A stretch of DNA of 64,000 nucleotides, taken from contig CP159990.1 in assembly GCA_040702975.1 (NCBI GenBank), positions 1,798,001 to 1,862,000 of the forward strand. The letters are read 5' to 3'. The stretch comes from Roseburia hominis (GTDB lineage Bacteria > Bacillota > Clostridia > Lachnospirales > Lachnospiraceae). The position numbers were made by a program, and so were the translations under genes. Of the stretch, positions 26,700 through 37,147 are shown one piece after another (positions within the stretch are counted from its first letter, which is position 1; the number at the start of each line of letters is the position of its first letter). The notes beneath the pieces are model-generated. The model ran no database searches, was not told the origin of the DNA, and was given only the letters and a program-made list of their open reading frames with translations.

Positions 26700-29027
26700 A
26701 TGAACAGAGTGGAAAGTTTACCCATGGCAGCCCTCAGAGGAATGACGATCCTGCCAGAGATGGTTGTCCATTTTGATATTAGCAGAAAACGTTCTATAGA
26801 GGCGGTGCAGGAAGCGATGGCCGGCAATCAGCGGATCATGCTGCTTACACAGCGCGATATGGAGGTGGAGGACCCGGGCGAGGACGACCTGTATCGCGTG
26901 GGAACCATCGCTTCGATCAAGCAGATTATTAAGCTGCCCAAACAGATTCTGCGGGTCCTGGTATCCGGGGAGGAGCGGGCCAGACTGAATTTCCTGGAAT
27001 TTACGGACCCTTATATGCGGGCAAATGTGACGGTCGTGGAGGAAATGGATCCGATGGCTGTTATGGGAGAATTGAACCGCGAGGCCATGGTCCGCGGACT
27101 GAAAGAGATCTATTTGGAATATGCGGCCAGAAATCCGAAGGTGACCAAGGATATGGTGAACCAGATCAGGGATATCTCCGAATTGGAGAAGCTGGTGGAT
27201 CAGGTGGCTGCCAACATGCCCTTAAATTACCGGGAATTGCAGGAGATTCTGGAAGAGACGGATTTTATGAAGCGTTATGATATGCTTTCACTGAAACTGG
27301 TGAACGAAGTGCAGATCATGAATATCCGTGATGAGATTCAGATGAAAGTAAAAGAGCGGGTGGACGAGCACCAGAGGGAATATATTTTAAGAGAGCAGCT
27401 AAAGCTAATTCGGGAGGAACTGGGGGACGATACCACACTCACCGATGCAGAGGAATTTTTAGCTGCGGCGAAGGAACTGAACGCTCCTGAGGAAGTGAAG
27501 GAGAAGCTGCACAAGGAGATCGGCAGATTTAAGAATTCTATGCAGAGCCCGGCGGAATCCGGAGTCCTCAGGACGTATATTGAAACGATGTTGGAGATGC
27601 CCTGGGATAAACGGGCAGAGGACTTTACAGATTTGAAATATGCAAAGGATTTGCTGGAAGCGGAGCACTATGGGCTGGAAGAAGTAAAGGAACGGGTTCT
27701 GGAATTCCTGGCAGTCCGTGCATTGACCAAAAAGGGAGACAGCCCGATCCTGTGTCTGGTCGGCCCTCCGGGAACCGGCAAGACTTCCATTGCAAAGTCG
27801 CTGGCAAAGGCGCTGAAAAAACCATATGTACGCATTTCCTTGGGAGGAGTCCGAGATGAGGCAGAAATCCGGGGACACCGCAAGACCTATGTCGGAGCGA
27901 TGCCCGGCAGAATCGCAGGTGGAATCAGGAGTGCGGGCGTTAAGAATCCTCTGATGCTGCTTGATGAGATCGATAAAGTCAGCACAGATTACAAAGGAGA
28001 TACATTTTCGGCACTTTTGGAGGTGCTGGACAGCGAGCAGAACAGCAGATTCCGCGATCACTATCTGGAGGTGCCGCTCGATCTGTCGGAGGTGACGTTC
28101 GTGACGACCGCCAATACCCTGCAGACGATACCAAGACCGCTTCTGGACAGAATGGAAGTGATCGAGGTGAGCAGTTATACGGAAAACGAGAAGCTGCATA
28201 TTGCCACACGGCATCTGATTCCCAAGCAGCTTGAGAGGCATGGCCTGACCAAAGAAAGGCTCAGCATCAGCAAGGGAGTCGTGTGGAAGATTGCCCGCAA
28301 TTATACGAAAGAAGCGGGAGTCCGCCAGATGGAGAGAGAGATTGGAAATATCTGCCGTAAGGCGGCACGTGAAATATATGAACACGATAAGAAACGGATT
28401 CAGGTAACGGAGCGGAACCTGGAGAAATATCTGGGAAAAGAGAAGTTCACCTACCAGATGGTCAACGAAAGCGATGAGGTAGGCATCGTGCGCGGACTGG
28501 CCTGGACGAGTGTCGGCGGCGATACGCTTCAGATCGAGGTGAATGTGATGCCCGGAAAAGGAGAGATCATGCTCACCGGTCAGATGGGAGATGTGATGAA
28601 GGAATCCGCTCAGACCGGAATCAGCTATATCCGCTCGATCAGCCGCGAATATCAGGTAGAGGATACATTCTTTGAAGAACATGACCTGCATATCCACATT
28701 CCGGAAGGCGCAGTTCCGAAGGACGGTCCATCTGCGGGAATCACCATGGCGACCGCCATGCTTTCCGCAATCATCGGAAGAAAGGTGCGTGCGGACCTGG
28801 CGATGACGGGAGAAATCACACTAAGAGGAAGAGTCCTTCCTATCGGAGGCCTGAAAGAAAAACTCCTGGCGGCCAAAAATGCCGGAATCCGAACAGTTCT
28901 GGTGCCGAAAGAAAATGAGAAAGATGTAGAAGAACTGTCTGTAGAGATCACGAAAGGACTGGAAATTATTCCTGTGAGCCAGATGCAGGAAGTTCTAAAG
29001 CAGGCTCTCGTGGAGGAAAACAAATGA
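26700..29027 (+). CDS. lon: ATP-dependent protease Lon
   Basis: 775 residues from the ATG at 26700 (GGGAGAAAAGG upstream); an upstream in-frame extension overlaps the clpX terminator and is unlikely. The N-terminal LON domain is followed by AAA+ with Walker A GPPGTGKT, and the protease domain contains [15 protein letters not shown] with the catalytic Ser and a Lys in [12 protein letters not shown]. It degrades misfolded and regulatory proteins in the cytosol. Confidence 0.97.
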   Translation: MNRVESLPMAALRGMTILPEMVVHFDISRKRSIEAVQEAMAGNQRIMLLTQRDMEVEDPGEDDLYRVGTIASIKQIIKLPKQILRVLVSGEERARLNFLEFTDPYMRANVTVVEEMDPMAVMGELNREAMVRGLKEIYLEYAARNPKVTKDMVNQIRDISELEKLVDQVAANMPLNYRELQEILEETDFMKRYDMLSLKLVNEVQIMNIRDEIQMKVKERVDEHQREYILREQLKLIREELGDDTTLTDAEEFLAAAKELNAPEEVKEKLHKEIGRFKNSMQSPAESGVLRTYIETMLEMPWDKRAEDFTDLKYAKDLLEAEHYGLEEVKERVLEFLAVRALTKKGDSPILCLVGPPGTGKTSIAKSLAKALKKPYVRISLGGVRDEAEIRGHRKTYVGAMPGRIAGGIRSAGVKNPLMLLDEIDKVSTDYKGDTFSALLEVLDSEQNSRFRDHYLEVPLDLSEVTFVTTANTLQTIPRPLLDRMEVIEVSSYTENEKLHIATRHLIPKQLERHGLTKERLSISKGVVWKIARNYTKEAGVRQMEREIGNICRKAAREIYEHDKKRIQVTERNLEKYLGKEKFTYQMVNESDEVGIVRGLAWTSVGGDTLQIEVNVMPGKGEIMLTGQMGDVMKESAQTGISYIRSISREYQVEDTFFEEHDLHIHIPEGAVPKDGPSAGITMATAMLSAIIGRKVRADLAMTGEITLRGRVLPIGGLKEKLLAAKNAGIRTVLVPKENEKDVEELSVEITKGLEIIPVSQMQEVLKQALVEENK

Positions 29028-29131
29028 TATTCATGCGATGACCACGATGGTCAGATACAGTAAAAACAGCAAAACTGTAAGAGCCACGTGAGAAGCTAAA
29101 AGTGAAATTTGTCAGCCGGAAAGGGAAGAAA

Positions 29132-29725
29132 ATGGTAATCAAGAATGTAAATTTAGAGACGGTATGTGGAATCACCAGCAAATTACCGGATAACGCGCTC
29201 CCGGAGATTGCATTTGCCGGGAAATCCAATGTAGGGAAATCTTCTCTGATCAACGCGCTCATGAACCGGAAATCCTACGCGAGGATTTCCGCAACCCCGG
29301 GAAAAACCCAGACAATCAACTTCTACAATATCAACGACGCCATGTACTTAGTCGATCTCCCGGGATACGGCTACGCCAAAGTATCCGAAAAAGAAAAAGC
29401 CCAATGGGGCAAACTGATCGAACGATACCTCCATGGCTCCAAACAGCTAAAAGCAGTCTTTTTGCTGATTGATATACGGCACGACCCCTCAGCAAACGAC
29501 AAAATGATGTATGACTGGGTCATAAACCAGGGCTACGAACCCATTATCATTGCAACAAAGCTGGACAAGATCAAACGAAGCCAGGTGCAAAAACACATAA
29601 AAATGGTCAAAGAAGGTCTGAACCTGATCCCCGGAACCAAAGTAATCCCCTTCTCCGCCGAGACAAAACAAGGCCGGGAAGAAATATGGGAGCTGGTAGA
29701 TGAATTGATTGGGTATGACATATAA
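29132..29725 (+). CDS. engB: Ribosome biogenesis GTPase EngB/YsxC
   Basis: 197 residues from the ATG at 29132. G1 is GKSNVGKSSLINAL, G3 DLPGYGYAKV, G4 TKLDK. It is required for 50S assembly. A GTG at 29102 would add ten residues but has no ribosome site. The codon bias shifts to more C-ending codons over 29230-29680 than in lon, an unexplained local feature. It follows lon as in Bacillus. Confidence 0.95.
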   Translation: MVIKNVNLETVCGITSKLPDNALPEIAFAGKSNVGKSSLINALMNRKSYARISATPGKTQTINFYNINDAMYLVDLPGYGYAKVSEKEKAQWGKLIERYLHGSKQLKAVFLLIDIRHDPSANDKMMYDWVINQGYEPIIIATKLDKIKRSQVQKHIKMVKEGLNLIPGTKVIPFSAETKQGREEIWELVDELIGYDI

Positions 29726-29840
29726 TTAAATCAGAGCGAGAACAATGGGGCGCAAAAACAAAAATGGACCAGGGCACAAGTTGGTATATCCGTTATGGTT
29801 CAGCAAAAGTGCCAAGGTAGAAATTGAAAAATTGCGTTGA

Positions 29841-29869
29841 TTGTAAAGAGACGCTTTGTGTGATATGAT
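29841..29869 (+). promoter_or_regulatory. Promoter for the Rpn-like gene
   Basis: TTGTAA, 17 nt, TATGAT, 69 nt before the start codon. Confidence 0.55.
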
Positions 29870-29937
29870 AGGGGTAACAGAAAAGCTTTTTTTGTTATCT
29901 GGGATTAGAAAAAAGAAGGCTGGTGAGGGTATAGAAT

Positions 29938-30741
29938 ATGGCAGAATTGGATTTTGAAAGAAAACACGCAGAAGATTTGCAGAGACTGCGGGGATTCCGC
30001 CTTCTGGATGATGATTTTATGAGTAAAGTCTTTGAGGATAAAGCGTGTTCACAGTTTTTATTGCAGGTTATTTTGGACGAAAAGGATTTAAGTGTCCAAA
30101 AAGTGCACGTACAACATGATGTGAAGAATTTGCAGGGACGATCCCTCCGTCTGGATATTATAGCAATTGATGGAAACGGACGGGTGTATAATATTGAAAT
30201 CCAAAGAAGTGATAAGGGGGCCAGTATTAAGAGGGCCAGATATAACAGCAGTTTGCTAGATGCAAATGTAACGGAGCCGGGTGCTGATTATGAGAACCTC
30301 GCAGAGACGTATGTTATTTTTATTACAGAGAATGATGTACTGAAAGCGGGCTTGCCCATTTATCACATTGACCGGACAATTAAAGAAACTGGCGTAATGT
30401 TTGAGGATGAAGCACATATCATATATGTAAATTCCCAGATAAAAGGTGAAACAGAACTTGGTAAATTGATGCATGATTTCTCCTGCACGGATGCGAAAGA
30501 TATGCATTATAAAATTTTAGCTGATCGTGTACGTTATTTTAAAGAAGATGCGAAAGGAGTGGAAGCTATGTGTAGAGCTATGGAGGAAATGAGAAAAGAA
30601 ACCGCTGCTGAACAAAATATCCTTACATTATTAGGGGCTATTAAGAATTTAATGAAGAATCTTGGATTGTCAGCAGAACAGGCAATGACTGCTCTGGGAG
30701 TATCAGATGCTGAGAGAGGTATTCTTTCTAAAAGAATCTAA
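29938..30741 (+). CDS. Rpn-family recombination-promoting nuclease (PD-(D/E)XK)
   Basis: 267 residues. The nuclease core is visible as LRLDIIAIDGNGRVYNIEIQRSDKGASIKRARYNSSLLD, with D in RLDI and E-x-Q in NIEIQ. This PDDEXK_2/Rpn group is often annotated as a transposase but lacks mobility functions; characterised members cut DNA and promote RecA-independent recombination. The C-terminus (LSAEQAMTALGVSDAE) is the usual small helical tail. These genes occur in many copies per Lachnospiraceae genome. Confidence 0.85.
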   Translation: MAELDFERKHAEDLQRLRGFRLLDDDFMSKVFEDKACSQFLLQVILDEKDLSVQKVHVQHDVKNLQGRSLRLDIIAIDGNGRVYNIEIQRSDKGASIKRARYNSSLLDANVTEPGADYENLAETYVIFITENDVLKAGLPIYHIDRTIKETGVMFEDEAHIIYVNSQIKGETELGKLMHDFSCTDAKDMHYKILADRVRYFKEDAKGVEAMCRAMEEMRKETAAEQNILTLLGAIKNLMKNLGLSAEQAMTALGVSDAERGILSKRI

Positions 30742-30814
30742 CAAATAATAAACAATAGAAGAAGGCTAGTTCAAAGAGTAAAAATTTTTAAAAGATTCGT
30801 AAATAAGTTATATA

Positions 30815-30855
30815 GCCGGGAACGTTGCTGCCGTCTCTGACATCCCGCTCCCGGC
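30815..30855. terminator. Hairpin between convergent genes
   Basis: GCCGGGAACG and CGCTCCCGGC form a 10-bp stem with one A-C mismatch on the plus strand and a G-U pair on the minus strand. No strong T-tract. Confidence 0.5.
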
Positions 30856-30879
30856 GGTCTCTAACCTATCAAAATCTCA

Positions 30880-32025
30880 CTACATAATCTCCCTAAACAA
30901 CCCCTTCAGATCTTCCACAGAAGCATCCTTCGGATTCCCCGGTGCACAAGCGTCAGCATAAGCAGAATCAGCGAGGAACTGCAGATCCTCTTCCTTAATC
31001 GCTTCCAACTTAGCCGGAATTCCCACATCCTCAGAAAGCTGGCGCACTGCCGCTATTGCAGCTTTTCTGTACTCTTCCTGCGTCATATCGTCTACACCTT
31101 TTACGCCCATTGCTCTTGCGATTTCACGATATTTTTCACCGGTACATTCCTGGTTGTATTCCATAACGATCGGGAGCATCATTGCACAGGCAACACCGTG
31201 CGGCGTGTCATATACAGCGCCCAGAGTGTGAGCCATGGAGTGAGCGATTCCCAGACCTACGTTGGAGAATCCCATTCCCGCGATGTACTGTCCCAGAGCC
31301 ATTCCTTCGCGCCCCTCCGGAGTACCAGCCACTGCGTCACGAAGAGATCTGGAGATAATCTCGATTGCCTTTAAGTGGAACATATCAGTCATTTCCCATG
31401 CAGCTTTCGTGGTATAACCCTCGATCGCGTGGGTCAAAGCGTCCATACCGGTCGCGGCGGTAAGCCCTTTGGGCATAGAAGACATCATATCCGGGTCAAC
31501 TACTGCGATGATCGGCATATCATGCGGGTCAACACATACAAATTTCCGTTTTCTTTCCACGTCCGTGATGACATAGTTGATGGTAACCTCAGCAGCGGTT
31601 CCGGCGGTGGTGGGAACTGCGATGATCGGTACACACGGTTTTTTGGTAGGAGCAACGCCCTCAAGACTTCTCACATCTTCAAATTCCGGATTCGCTATGA
31701 TGATGCCAATTGCTTTAGCAGTGTCCATGGAAGAGCCTCCGCCAATCGCTACGATATAGTCCGCACCGGAATCTTTGAAAGCCTGTACGCCATGCTGTAC
31801 ATTTTCAATGGTAGGATTTGCCTTGATGTCAGAATAAATCTGGTAAGCAAGCCCTTCTTTGTCAAGAATATCGGTTACTTTAGAAGTAACGTGGAACTTG
31901 ATCAGATCCGGGTCGGAGCATACGAATGCTTTCTGAAATCCGTGCGCTTTCGCCTCATTTGCAATCTCAGCGATTGCGCCTGCGCCATGATAAGAAGTTT
32001 CGTTGAGCATAATTCTGTTTGCCAT
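30880..32025 (-). CDS. fucO: Iron-containing alcohol dehydrogenase, lactaldehyde reductase type
   Basis: 381 residues from the ATG at 32023-32025 (AGGAGAT upstream); an upstream in-frame extension has no ribosome site. The NAD site is GGGSSMDTAKAIG. Metal ligands lie in MDALTHAIEGY and HSMAHTLGAVYDTPHG. Length and sequence are close to FucO, which reduces L-lactaldehyde to 1,2-propanediol during fucose or rhamnose fermentation. No fucose genes are adjacent, so the substrate is uncertain. Confidence 0.85.
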   Translation of the reverse strand: MANRIMLNETSYHGAGAIAEIANEAKAHGFQKAFVCSDPDLIKFHVTSKVTDILDKEGLAYQIYSDIKANPTIENVQHGVQAFKDSGADYIVAIGGGSSMDTAKAIGIIIANPEFEDVRSLEGVAPTKKPCVPIIAVPTTAGTAAEVTINYVITDVERKRKFVCVDPHDMPIIAVVDPDMMSSMPKGLTAATGMDALTHAIEGYTTKAAWEMTDMFHLKAIEIISRSLRDAVAGTPEGREGMALGQYIAGMGFSNVGLGIAHSMAHTLGAVYDTPHGVACAMMLPIVMEYNQECTGEKYREIARAMGVKGVDDMTQEEYRKAAIAAVRQLSEDVGIPAKLEAIKEEDLQFLADSAYADACAPGNPKDASVEDLKGLFREIM

Positions 32026-32356
32026 TGTTTTAATCTCCTTTTCTATCATTATTTTGATATGATGCCGGAATTCCAAAGGCATGTCTGTATGGTGAAGATG
32101 GTTTGGAATTCATAAAACATAAGAAATAGTCCCATCGGAGTGGGAGGCTTAAGTTTCTGGCAAGATACTAATATTATATTAGCAAAAATATACAAAAAAT
32201 AAAAGAGATATGGATAAAAAATAGAAAAATATTCCAAATACCATAGTGAGATAAACGTCTGGGAAAGTAAAATATGCTGGTTAATATAGCACGCAGGAGT
32301 CAGTTATACGACAAACAGACTCCTGGTCATGAAACGTAGCAAATAAATATTCGCGG
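32026..32356. other. Intergenic region, 331 nt
   Basis: Leader and promoter space of the fucO-like gene on the minus strand (AT-rich with TATAAT-like boxes near 32170) and a hairpin at 32294-32325 (CAGGAGTC / GACTCCTG, 8 bp) that may end the MATE transcript. No gene seen. Confidence 0.5.
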
Positions 32357-33700
32357 CTATTTTAATAACTGTCTCTTTCTATACAGATAATACGGTGCCA
32401 GCAACAAAAGAGAAGCGCACCAGGTCATAGGATAACTGAGCAAAATCGTAGAAATCTCATGCCGCAACGGTGTGACAATCAGAATCCACGGAAGGCGCAC
32501 GAAGCAAATCCCACTTAAGATAATCAAAGTCGGAATCAGCACATCTCCCATACCCCGTAGGGCACCCGACAAAATTTCCAAAAATACGTATACAATATAA
32601 CTGGGCAGAATATAGACCAGCATATAAACTCCGATTTCTATGACATTTGCATCGGTAGTAAAAATGTGGTATAAAGGGCGGCAGAAAATGACAAGAAAAG
32701 TCAATAAAATGCCGCAAATACCAAAGGCCATCCCCAGACAGATTCGAACACTGCGGTACACCCTCTTGTAGAGTCTGGCACCGTAATTCTGCCCGGAAAA
32801 TGTGGTGATCGCGATGCCGAAGGCCCCGCAGATGGTCCAGAACAGCGCGTCCAATTTTCCAAAAGCTGCCCACGCGGCGGCCGTGTCGGTTCCGAACTGA
32901 TTGACTGCCGTCTGGATAATAATGTTCGAAATACTGTACATACATGACTGAAGCCCGCCGGGAAGTCCGATGCGGAATTCCGCCTTCAATTTCACAAAGT
33001 CTATGCGGATGCAGCGCAGTTTTAATTTCAGAATATCATAGTTCTTCGTCAGGGCAAGGGTGACCAGGACAGCGCTGACTGTCTGGGCAATCACGGTAGC
33101 GATCGCAGCCCCGGCAATGCCCATGTGGAAGAAAAGCACGGTGACGATATCAAGGACAATATTTAAAAAGCAGCATATGATCAGGTAGATCAGCGGCCGG
33201 CGGGAATCTCCGACTGCCCGCATGATACTGGAGCCGATGTTATAGATCAGCATGGCGGGCATTCCCAGAAAATAGATTCTGAGATAAATGACTGAATCAG
33301 CCAGTACATCGGCCGGAGTATTGGTGATCCGCAAAAGCCAGGGAGTCAAAAGCCAGCCTGCCGCCGCAAAAATGATACTTAAAATGATGGAAAATGCATA
33401 AGCCGTGTGAAGGCTGCTATGTAAATTCCTCTCGTCCTTTGCTCCGAAATACTGGGAAATGATAACGGTCGCACCGGAAGAAAGTCCTGTAAAAAAGCCG
33501 ATCACCAGTCCGGCAAGTACCGCCGCCGAGCCGCCCACGCTGGCCAGGGCCTGTTTCCCCACAAAACGCCCCACAATAATGGCGTCTACCGTATTATAAA
33601 GCTGCTGAAATAAAGTTCCGACCACAATCGGGAAAAAGAACACCAAAAGCTGCCGCCAGATGATGCCCTCTGTGATTTGATTTTTGGTTTCGTTTTTCAT
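32357..33700 (-). CDS. MATE-family multidrug/Na+ antiporter
   Basis: 447 residues from the ATG at 33698-33700, 10 nt after GAGGAG. About twelve membrane segments are arranged as two MatE repeats. Typical features are FFPIVVGTLFQQLYNTVDAIIVGRFVGKQALASVGGSAAV at the N-terminus and the matching FGIAITTFSGQNYGA in the second half. It exports cationic drugs or metabolites using an ion gradient. Substrate unknown. Confidence 0.93.
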   Translation of the reverse strand: MKNETKNQITEGIIWRQLLVFFFPIVVGTLFQQLYNTVDAIIVGRFVGKQALASVGGSAAVLAGLVIGFFTGLSSGATVIISQYFGAKDERNLHSSLHTAYAFSIILSIIFAAAGWLLTPWLLRITNTPADVLADSVIYLRIYFLGMPAMLIYNIGSSIMRAVGDSRRPLIYLIICCFLNIVLDIVTVLFFHMGIAGAAIATVIAQTVSAVLVTLALTKNYDILKLKLRCIRIDFVKLKAEFRIGLPGGLQSCMYSISNIIIQTAVNQFGTDTAAAWAAFGKLDALFWTICGAFGIAITTFSGQNYGARLYKRVYRSVRICLGMAFGICGILLTFLVIFCRPLYHIFTTDANVIEIGVYMLVYILPSYIVYVFLEILSGALRGMGDVLIPTLIILSGICFVRLPWILIVTPLRHEISTILLSYPMTWCASLLLLAPYYLYRKRQLLK

Positions 33701-33857
33701 GACATACACACTCCTCGGGAAAACTATATCACAAGCGGGGAAAAAAGGAAACCGGGATTAAGAGAAATCGTTGTCGAGAGTAATTCCGTTTAGGGTTTCA
33801 TATTTTGGGGAAATTCTTTATTCATATCATATTTTTGCATGTTTTCTTTGTTTTTTC

Positions 33858-33898
33858 CATATTTTCTTTGCTTTTACCATATCGATATTCGCATATAT
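33858..33898 (+). promoter_or_regulatory. Putative operator A for the AraC-family regulator
   Basis: CATAT boxes at 33858, 33878 and 33892. The stretch is identical at 32 of 41 positions to 41899-41939, with the same 20-nt and 14-nt box spacing, and the middle box is 60 nt before the -10 at both sites. The 20-nt spacing (two turns) fits direct repeats bound by AraC-type dimers. Confidence 0.65.
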
Positions 33899-33915
33899 TT
33901 ACTTGCTTATGGCAT

Positions 33916-33943
33916 TTGTTTAGAGGCTGCTTCGCACTATAAT
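33916..33943 (+). promoter_or_regulatory. Promoter of the sugar transport operon
   Basis: TTGTTT, 16 nt, TATAAT. The -35 is weak, as expected for an activated promoter; the operator ends 17 nt upstream. Confidence 0.65.
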
Positions 33944-34009
33944 ATAATTATTCTATGGTAGCGCTCCGAGAATGATTTTCACAATATTTCCACAAAGGGA
34001 GGAAAAATA

Positions 34010-35320
34010 ATGAGAACGAGAAAAAGAATACTTGCAGTGTTACTGGTTATGGTAATGACTGCAGCTATGGCTGTGACCGGCTGTGGGTCTGGCGATTCTG
34101 GCGATGGCAGCGCATCTGACAAAACCATTACTGTTGCATTTTGGGACAATAATCAATTGGCAGGACTTAAGGAAATTGCCGATGAATGGTCCAAGACCAG
34201 TGGTTATAAGGTTGAGTTTACAGCGCCTGACTGGGGCAGCTATTGGACTATGCTGGAAGCAGGTGTATCTGGAGGCGAAATGCCGGACGTATTTTGGATG
34301 CATTCTAATAACGCTGATAAGTACATGGCGGCGGACGTACTGCTGGATCTGAACGACTATATCGAGGAAGATGATGCGATTGATATGGACAACTATTTTA
34401 AGGGTATTGCAGATCTGTACAATATGGACGGTGTGCAATATGCCATTCCCAAGGACCATGATACTATCGCCGTTATCTACAATAAGAAAATCTTTGATAA
34501 GTACGGCGTAGGCTATCCTTCCGAGGACTGGACCTGGGAAGATTTTGCAGCAGCGGCTCAGGAGATTTCTGACAAGGGTAAGGCAGACGGCGTTTATGGC
34601 ACCTACTGCAACGTATCCAGCAACCAGGATGGCTGGTATAATATCATCTATTCTTACGGCGGAGAGGTTATTACTCCGGACCGGAAAGCCTCCGGACTTG
34701 ATGAACCGGCTACGATTGAGGCGATGAAGTTTGTAGCAGAAAAAATTCTTCCGGCCTGCCCGCCACCGGATTCTATGGCTTCCACGGGCGGCGACACTAT
34801 GTTCCTCTCTGGGTTAGTAGGAATGATTTGCCAGGGATCATGGGCAGTCAACAACTTTTATACAGCGGATAATGCCAGTGATTATGCCTGGGCGCTGTTG
34901 CCTTATGCGGATGTGAACGGCAATGGTCAGTGTGAACCCAGTGAGCGCTGCTCTATCTACAACGGTCTGGGATGGAGTATTTCCGCACAATCGGAGAAAG
35001 CGGATGCGGCATGGTCTCTGATCTCTGCTTTTACCAGCGAGGAAGGACAGAAGAAACAGTCAGAGCTTGGTATCACTATGGCGGCCTACGAGGGCTGTTC
35101 GGATGCTTTTGCTGAAGCTTTTGACGGAATGGATATCTCACCTTTCGTAGATATTGAAGAAAAGGGAACGCTGGTTTTCCGTCCCTATTCCAAAAGCATG
35201 GCTCTTTGGGACCAGGATATATCAGACGCACTGGTCGATGTATGGTCCAATCCGGAGACGATGGAAGATACGCTGAAGCAGCTCGCTGTGCAGATGAATA
35301 AGAGAATTGCGGAGGAATAA
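34010..35320 (+). CDS. Sugar ABC transporter solute-binding lipoprotein
   Basis: 436 residues. A lipoprotein signal ends in VTGCGSGDSG (Cys at about 25). The remainder is a family 1 extracellular sugar-binding protein (TITVAFWDNNQLAGLKEIADEW, DVFWMHSNNADKY, GMICQGSWAVNNF). It captures an oligosaccharide at the cell surface for the two permeases downstream. No ATPase gene is in the locus; a shared MsmK-type ATPase encoded elsewhere is likely. Locus context suggests melibiose/raffinose-type substrates. Confidence 0.92.
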   Translation: MRTRKRILAVLLVMVMTAAMAVTGCGSGDSGDGSASDKTITVAFWDNNQLAGLKEIADEWSKTSGYKVEFTAPDWGSYWTMLEAGVSGGEMPDVFWMHSNNADKYMAADVLLDLNDYIEEDDAIDMDNYFKGIADLYNMDGVQYAIPKDHDTIAVIYNKKIFDKYGVGYPSEDWTWEDFAAAAQEISDKGKADGVYGTYCNVSSNQDGWYNIIYSYGGEVITPDRKASGLDEPATIEAMKFVAEKILPACPPPDSMASTGGDTMFLSGLVGMICQGSWAVNNFYTADNASDYAWALLPYADVNGNGQCEPSERCSIYNGLGWSISAQSEKADAAWSLISAFTSEEGQKKQSELGITMAAYEGCSDAFAEAFDGMDISPFVDIEEKGTLVFRPYSKSMALWDQDISDALVDVWSNPETMEDTLKQLAVQMNKRIAEE

Positions 35321-35338
35321 TGCGGATATAAATATGAA

Positions 35339-35370
35339 AAATGGCGGGAGCGTTACAACTTCCGCCATTT
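35339..35370 (+). promoter_or_regulatory. Intercistronic hairpin after the solute-binding gene
   Basis: AAATGGCGGGAG pairs with CTTCCGCCATTT (12 bp, one G-U, 8-nt loop). No T-tract follows; the ribosome site of the permease gene comes 5 nt later. Such hairpins commonly stabilise the upstream message, giving more binding protein than permease. Confidence 0.65.
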
Positions 35371-35388
35371 CAGGAAGGAGAGATTTTT

Positions 35389-36276
35389 TTGAAGAAAAAA
35401 ATGACAAAGAAAGCCAGGATAGAGGCTGTTTGGGGGTTGTGCATGATAGCGCCGACGATCATTGGTCTGCTGGTACTGAATTATTATCCGATCTGTGAAA
35501 CCGTATACCAGTCGTTTTGCAAGACAGGTGATTTCGGAAAGGGCAACGAGTTTATCGGGGTAACGAATTTTGTCAATTTGTTTCAGGATGCGGAAGTATT
35601 CAGTACATTGTTTAACGCTGCAAAATATACGGTATTTAGTCTTCCGGCAACTGTTTTCCTGTCACTGGTGCTTGCAGTGCTGATGAATCGCAAGATGATT
35701 GGCAGAAGCGCGTACCGCACGATCTTTTTCCTGCCGATGGTCTGTGCTCCTGCGGCTGTCGCTATGGTATGGAAATGGATGTTCAACCAGGATTACGGCC
35801 TGCTCAACCATATGATTGGCGCAAAGATCAACTGGGTCACAGACCCGAAGGTTGCGATGATCGCGATCGTAATCGTAGGCGTTTGGGGGGCGCTTGGCAA
35901 CAATATGATTCTGCTCCTGGGCGGTCTTCAGGATATTCCGAAGGATTACTACGAAGCAGCTGCCGTTGATGGCTCTACCGGTGTACATAGCTTTTTCCAT
36001 ATTACCATTCCTCTGCTCAGTCCTATGCTGTTTTTCATAATCCAGACGGGTGTTATGGGTTCTCTGAACCTGTTTGACCTGCCCTTTATGATCATGGACA
36101 AGACCAGCCGGGCATGGCCGTCTGTCAAGACCATCAGCTATCTGTTTTACGAGTATGCCTTTGAGCAGTCTAACAGAGGTTACGGCGCGGCAATCGTTAT
36201 GTTCCTGATCGCCATTATCGGTGTGCTCACTGTTGTTCTTCAGAAGACTGAAAAAATGTGGGTTCACTACGATTAA
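35389..36276 (+). CDS. Sugar ABC transporter permease (MalF type)
   Basis: 295 residues from TTG 35389, 8 nt after AAGGAG; the next in-frame ATG at 35401 is 20 nt away from the site. Six membrane segments. The coupling loop that contacts the ATPase is DIPKDYYEAAAVDGSTGVHSFFHITIPLL (EAA motif near 195-210). It forms the membrane channel together with the next gene product. Confidence 0.92.
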   Translation: MKKKMTKKARIEAVWGLCMIAPTIIGLLVLNYYPICETVYQSFCKTGDFGKGNEFIGVTNFVNLFQDAEVFSTLFNAAKYTVFSLPATVFLSLVLAVLMNRKMIGRSAYRTIFFLPMVCAPAAVAMVWKWMFNQDYGLLNHMIGAKINWVTDPKVAMIAIVIVGVWGALGNNMILLLGGLQDIPKDYYEAAAVDGSTGVHSFFHITIPLLSPMLFFIIQTGVMGSLNLFDLPFMIMDKTSRAWPSVKTISYLFYEYAFEQSNRGYGAAIVMFLIAIIGVLTVVLQKTEKMWVHYD

Positions 36277-36297
36277 ATAAAAAGGAGGTTCAATAAC

Positions 36298-37137
36298 ATG
36301 AATTGGAAAGCAAAGAAAAATCTGACTTCCGGTGTGATTCATATATTCCTGATTCTTGGTTCTTTGTGTATGCTGATACCGTTTGTATGGATGATTCTGA
36401 CGGCGTTTAAGACCAAGACTGAATCCATTTCCGTCAATCCGTTCTATATTTTCCCGGCGCATGGCTGGCATGTTGAGAATTTCGTTGAGGTATGGAATTC
36501 TTATAATTTTGCTCTGCTGTATAAGAATACGCTGATTATGATTGCTCTGCGTGTTCTCTGTGCCTGCCTGACTGCGACAATGGCCGGGTATGCCTTTGCC
36601 AGACTGAAATTTCCATTTAAGAGGGTGTTTTTTGCTCTGATACTGATTCAGATGATGGTGCCCGGGCAGATTTATATTATTCCCCAGTATCTCATCATCT
36701 CCAAACTCCATATGATGAATACACAGTTTGCATTGGTATTTCCGGGTATAGTTACCGCTTATGGCACTTACCTGTGCAAACAGGGATATCAAAGTCTTCC
36801 TATTTCACTGGAGGAAGCAGCGGAACTGGATGGCTGCAGCATTGGACGGCGCTTCTTGTCGATCATGCTGCCGCTTACCCGATCCTCCCTGGTGTCGCTT
36901 GGAATCTTTACCGCTCTGTTTGCGTATAAGGATCTGATGTGGCCGATGATCGTATGTCCCAGGACTGAGAGCACAACGCTGACAGCGGCGCTGGCGAAAC
37001 TCCAGGGACAGTTTGTAAGTAATTACCCGCAGATTATGGCCGGTGCTGTACTGGCAGTCATTCCGATGCTGATTCTTTATCTGATTTTCCAGAAACAGTT
37101 TGTGGAAGGAATTGCAACGTCGGGCGGAAAACTCTAA
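36298..37137 (+). CDS. Sugar ABC transporter permease (MalG type)
   Basis: 279 residues, six membrane segments. The EAA loop is SLEEAAELDGCSIGRRFLSIMLPL (about 170-195). AAAGGAGG precedes the ATG, 21 nt after the first permease. Partner of the MalF-type permease. Confidence 0.93.
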   Translation: MNWKAKKNLTSGVIHIFLILGSLCMLIPFVWMILTAFKTKTESISVNPFYIFPAHGWHVENFVEVWNSYNFALLYKNTLIMIALRVLCACLTATMAGYAFARLKFPFKRVFFALILIQMMVPGQIYIIPQYLIISKLHMMNTQFALVFPGIVTAYGTYLCKQGYQSLPISLEEAAELDGCSIGRRFLSIMLPLTRSSLVSLGIFTALFAYKDLMWPMIVCPRTESTTLTAALAKLQGQFVSNYPQIMAGAVLAVIPMLILYLIFQKQFVEGIATSGGKL

Positions 37138-37147
37138 GAGGTGTGTT

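Larger units (their letters stand above)
33701..34009. other. Divergent control region of the alpha-galactoside locus, 309 nt
   Basis: AT-rich. It contains the shared operator 33858-33898 and the promoter at 33916-33943 of the transport operon. The left part holds the MATE gene start. No gene seen. Confidence 0.6.

Noticed and set aside
29938..30741. Rpn-like gene as a transposase or mobile element
   Set aside because: It has a PD-(D/E)XK nuclease core and no terminal repeats; the transposase label in older annotations is misleading.
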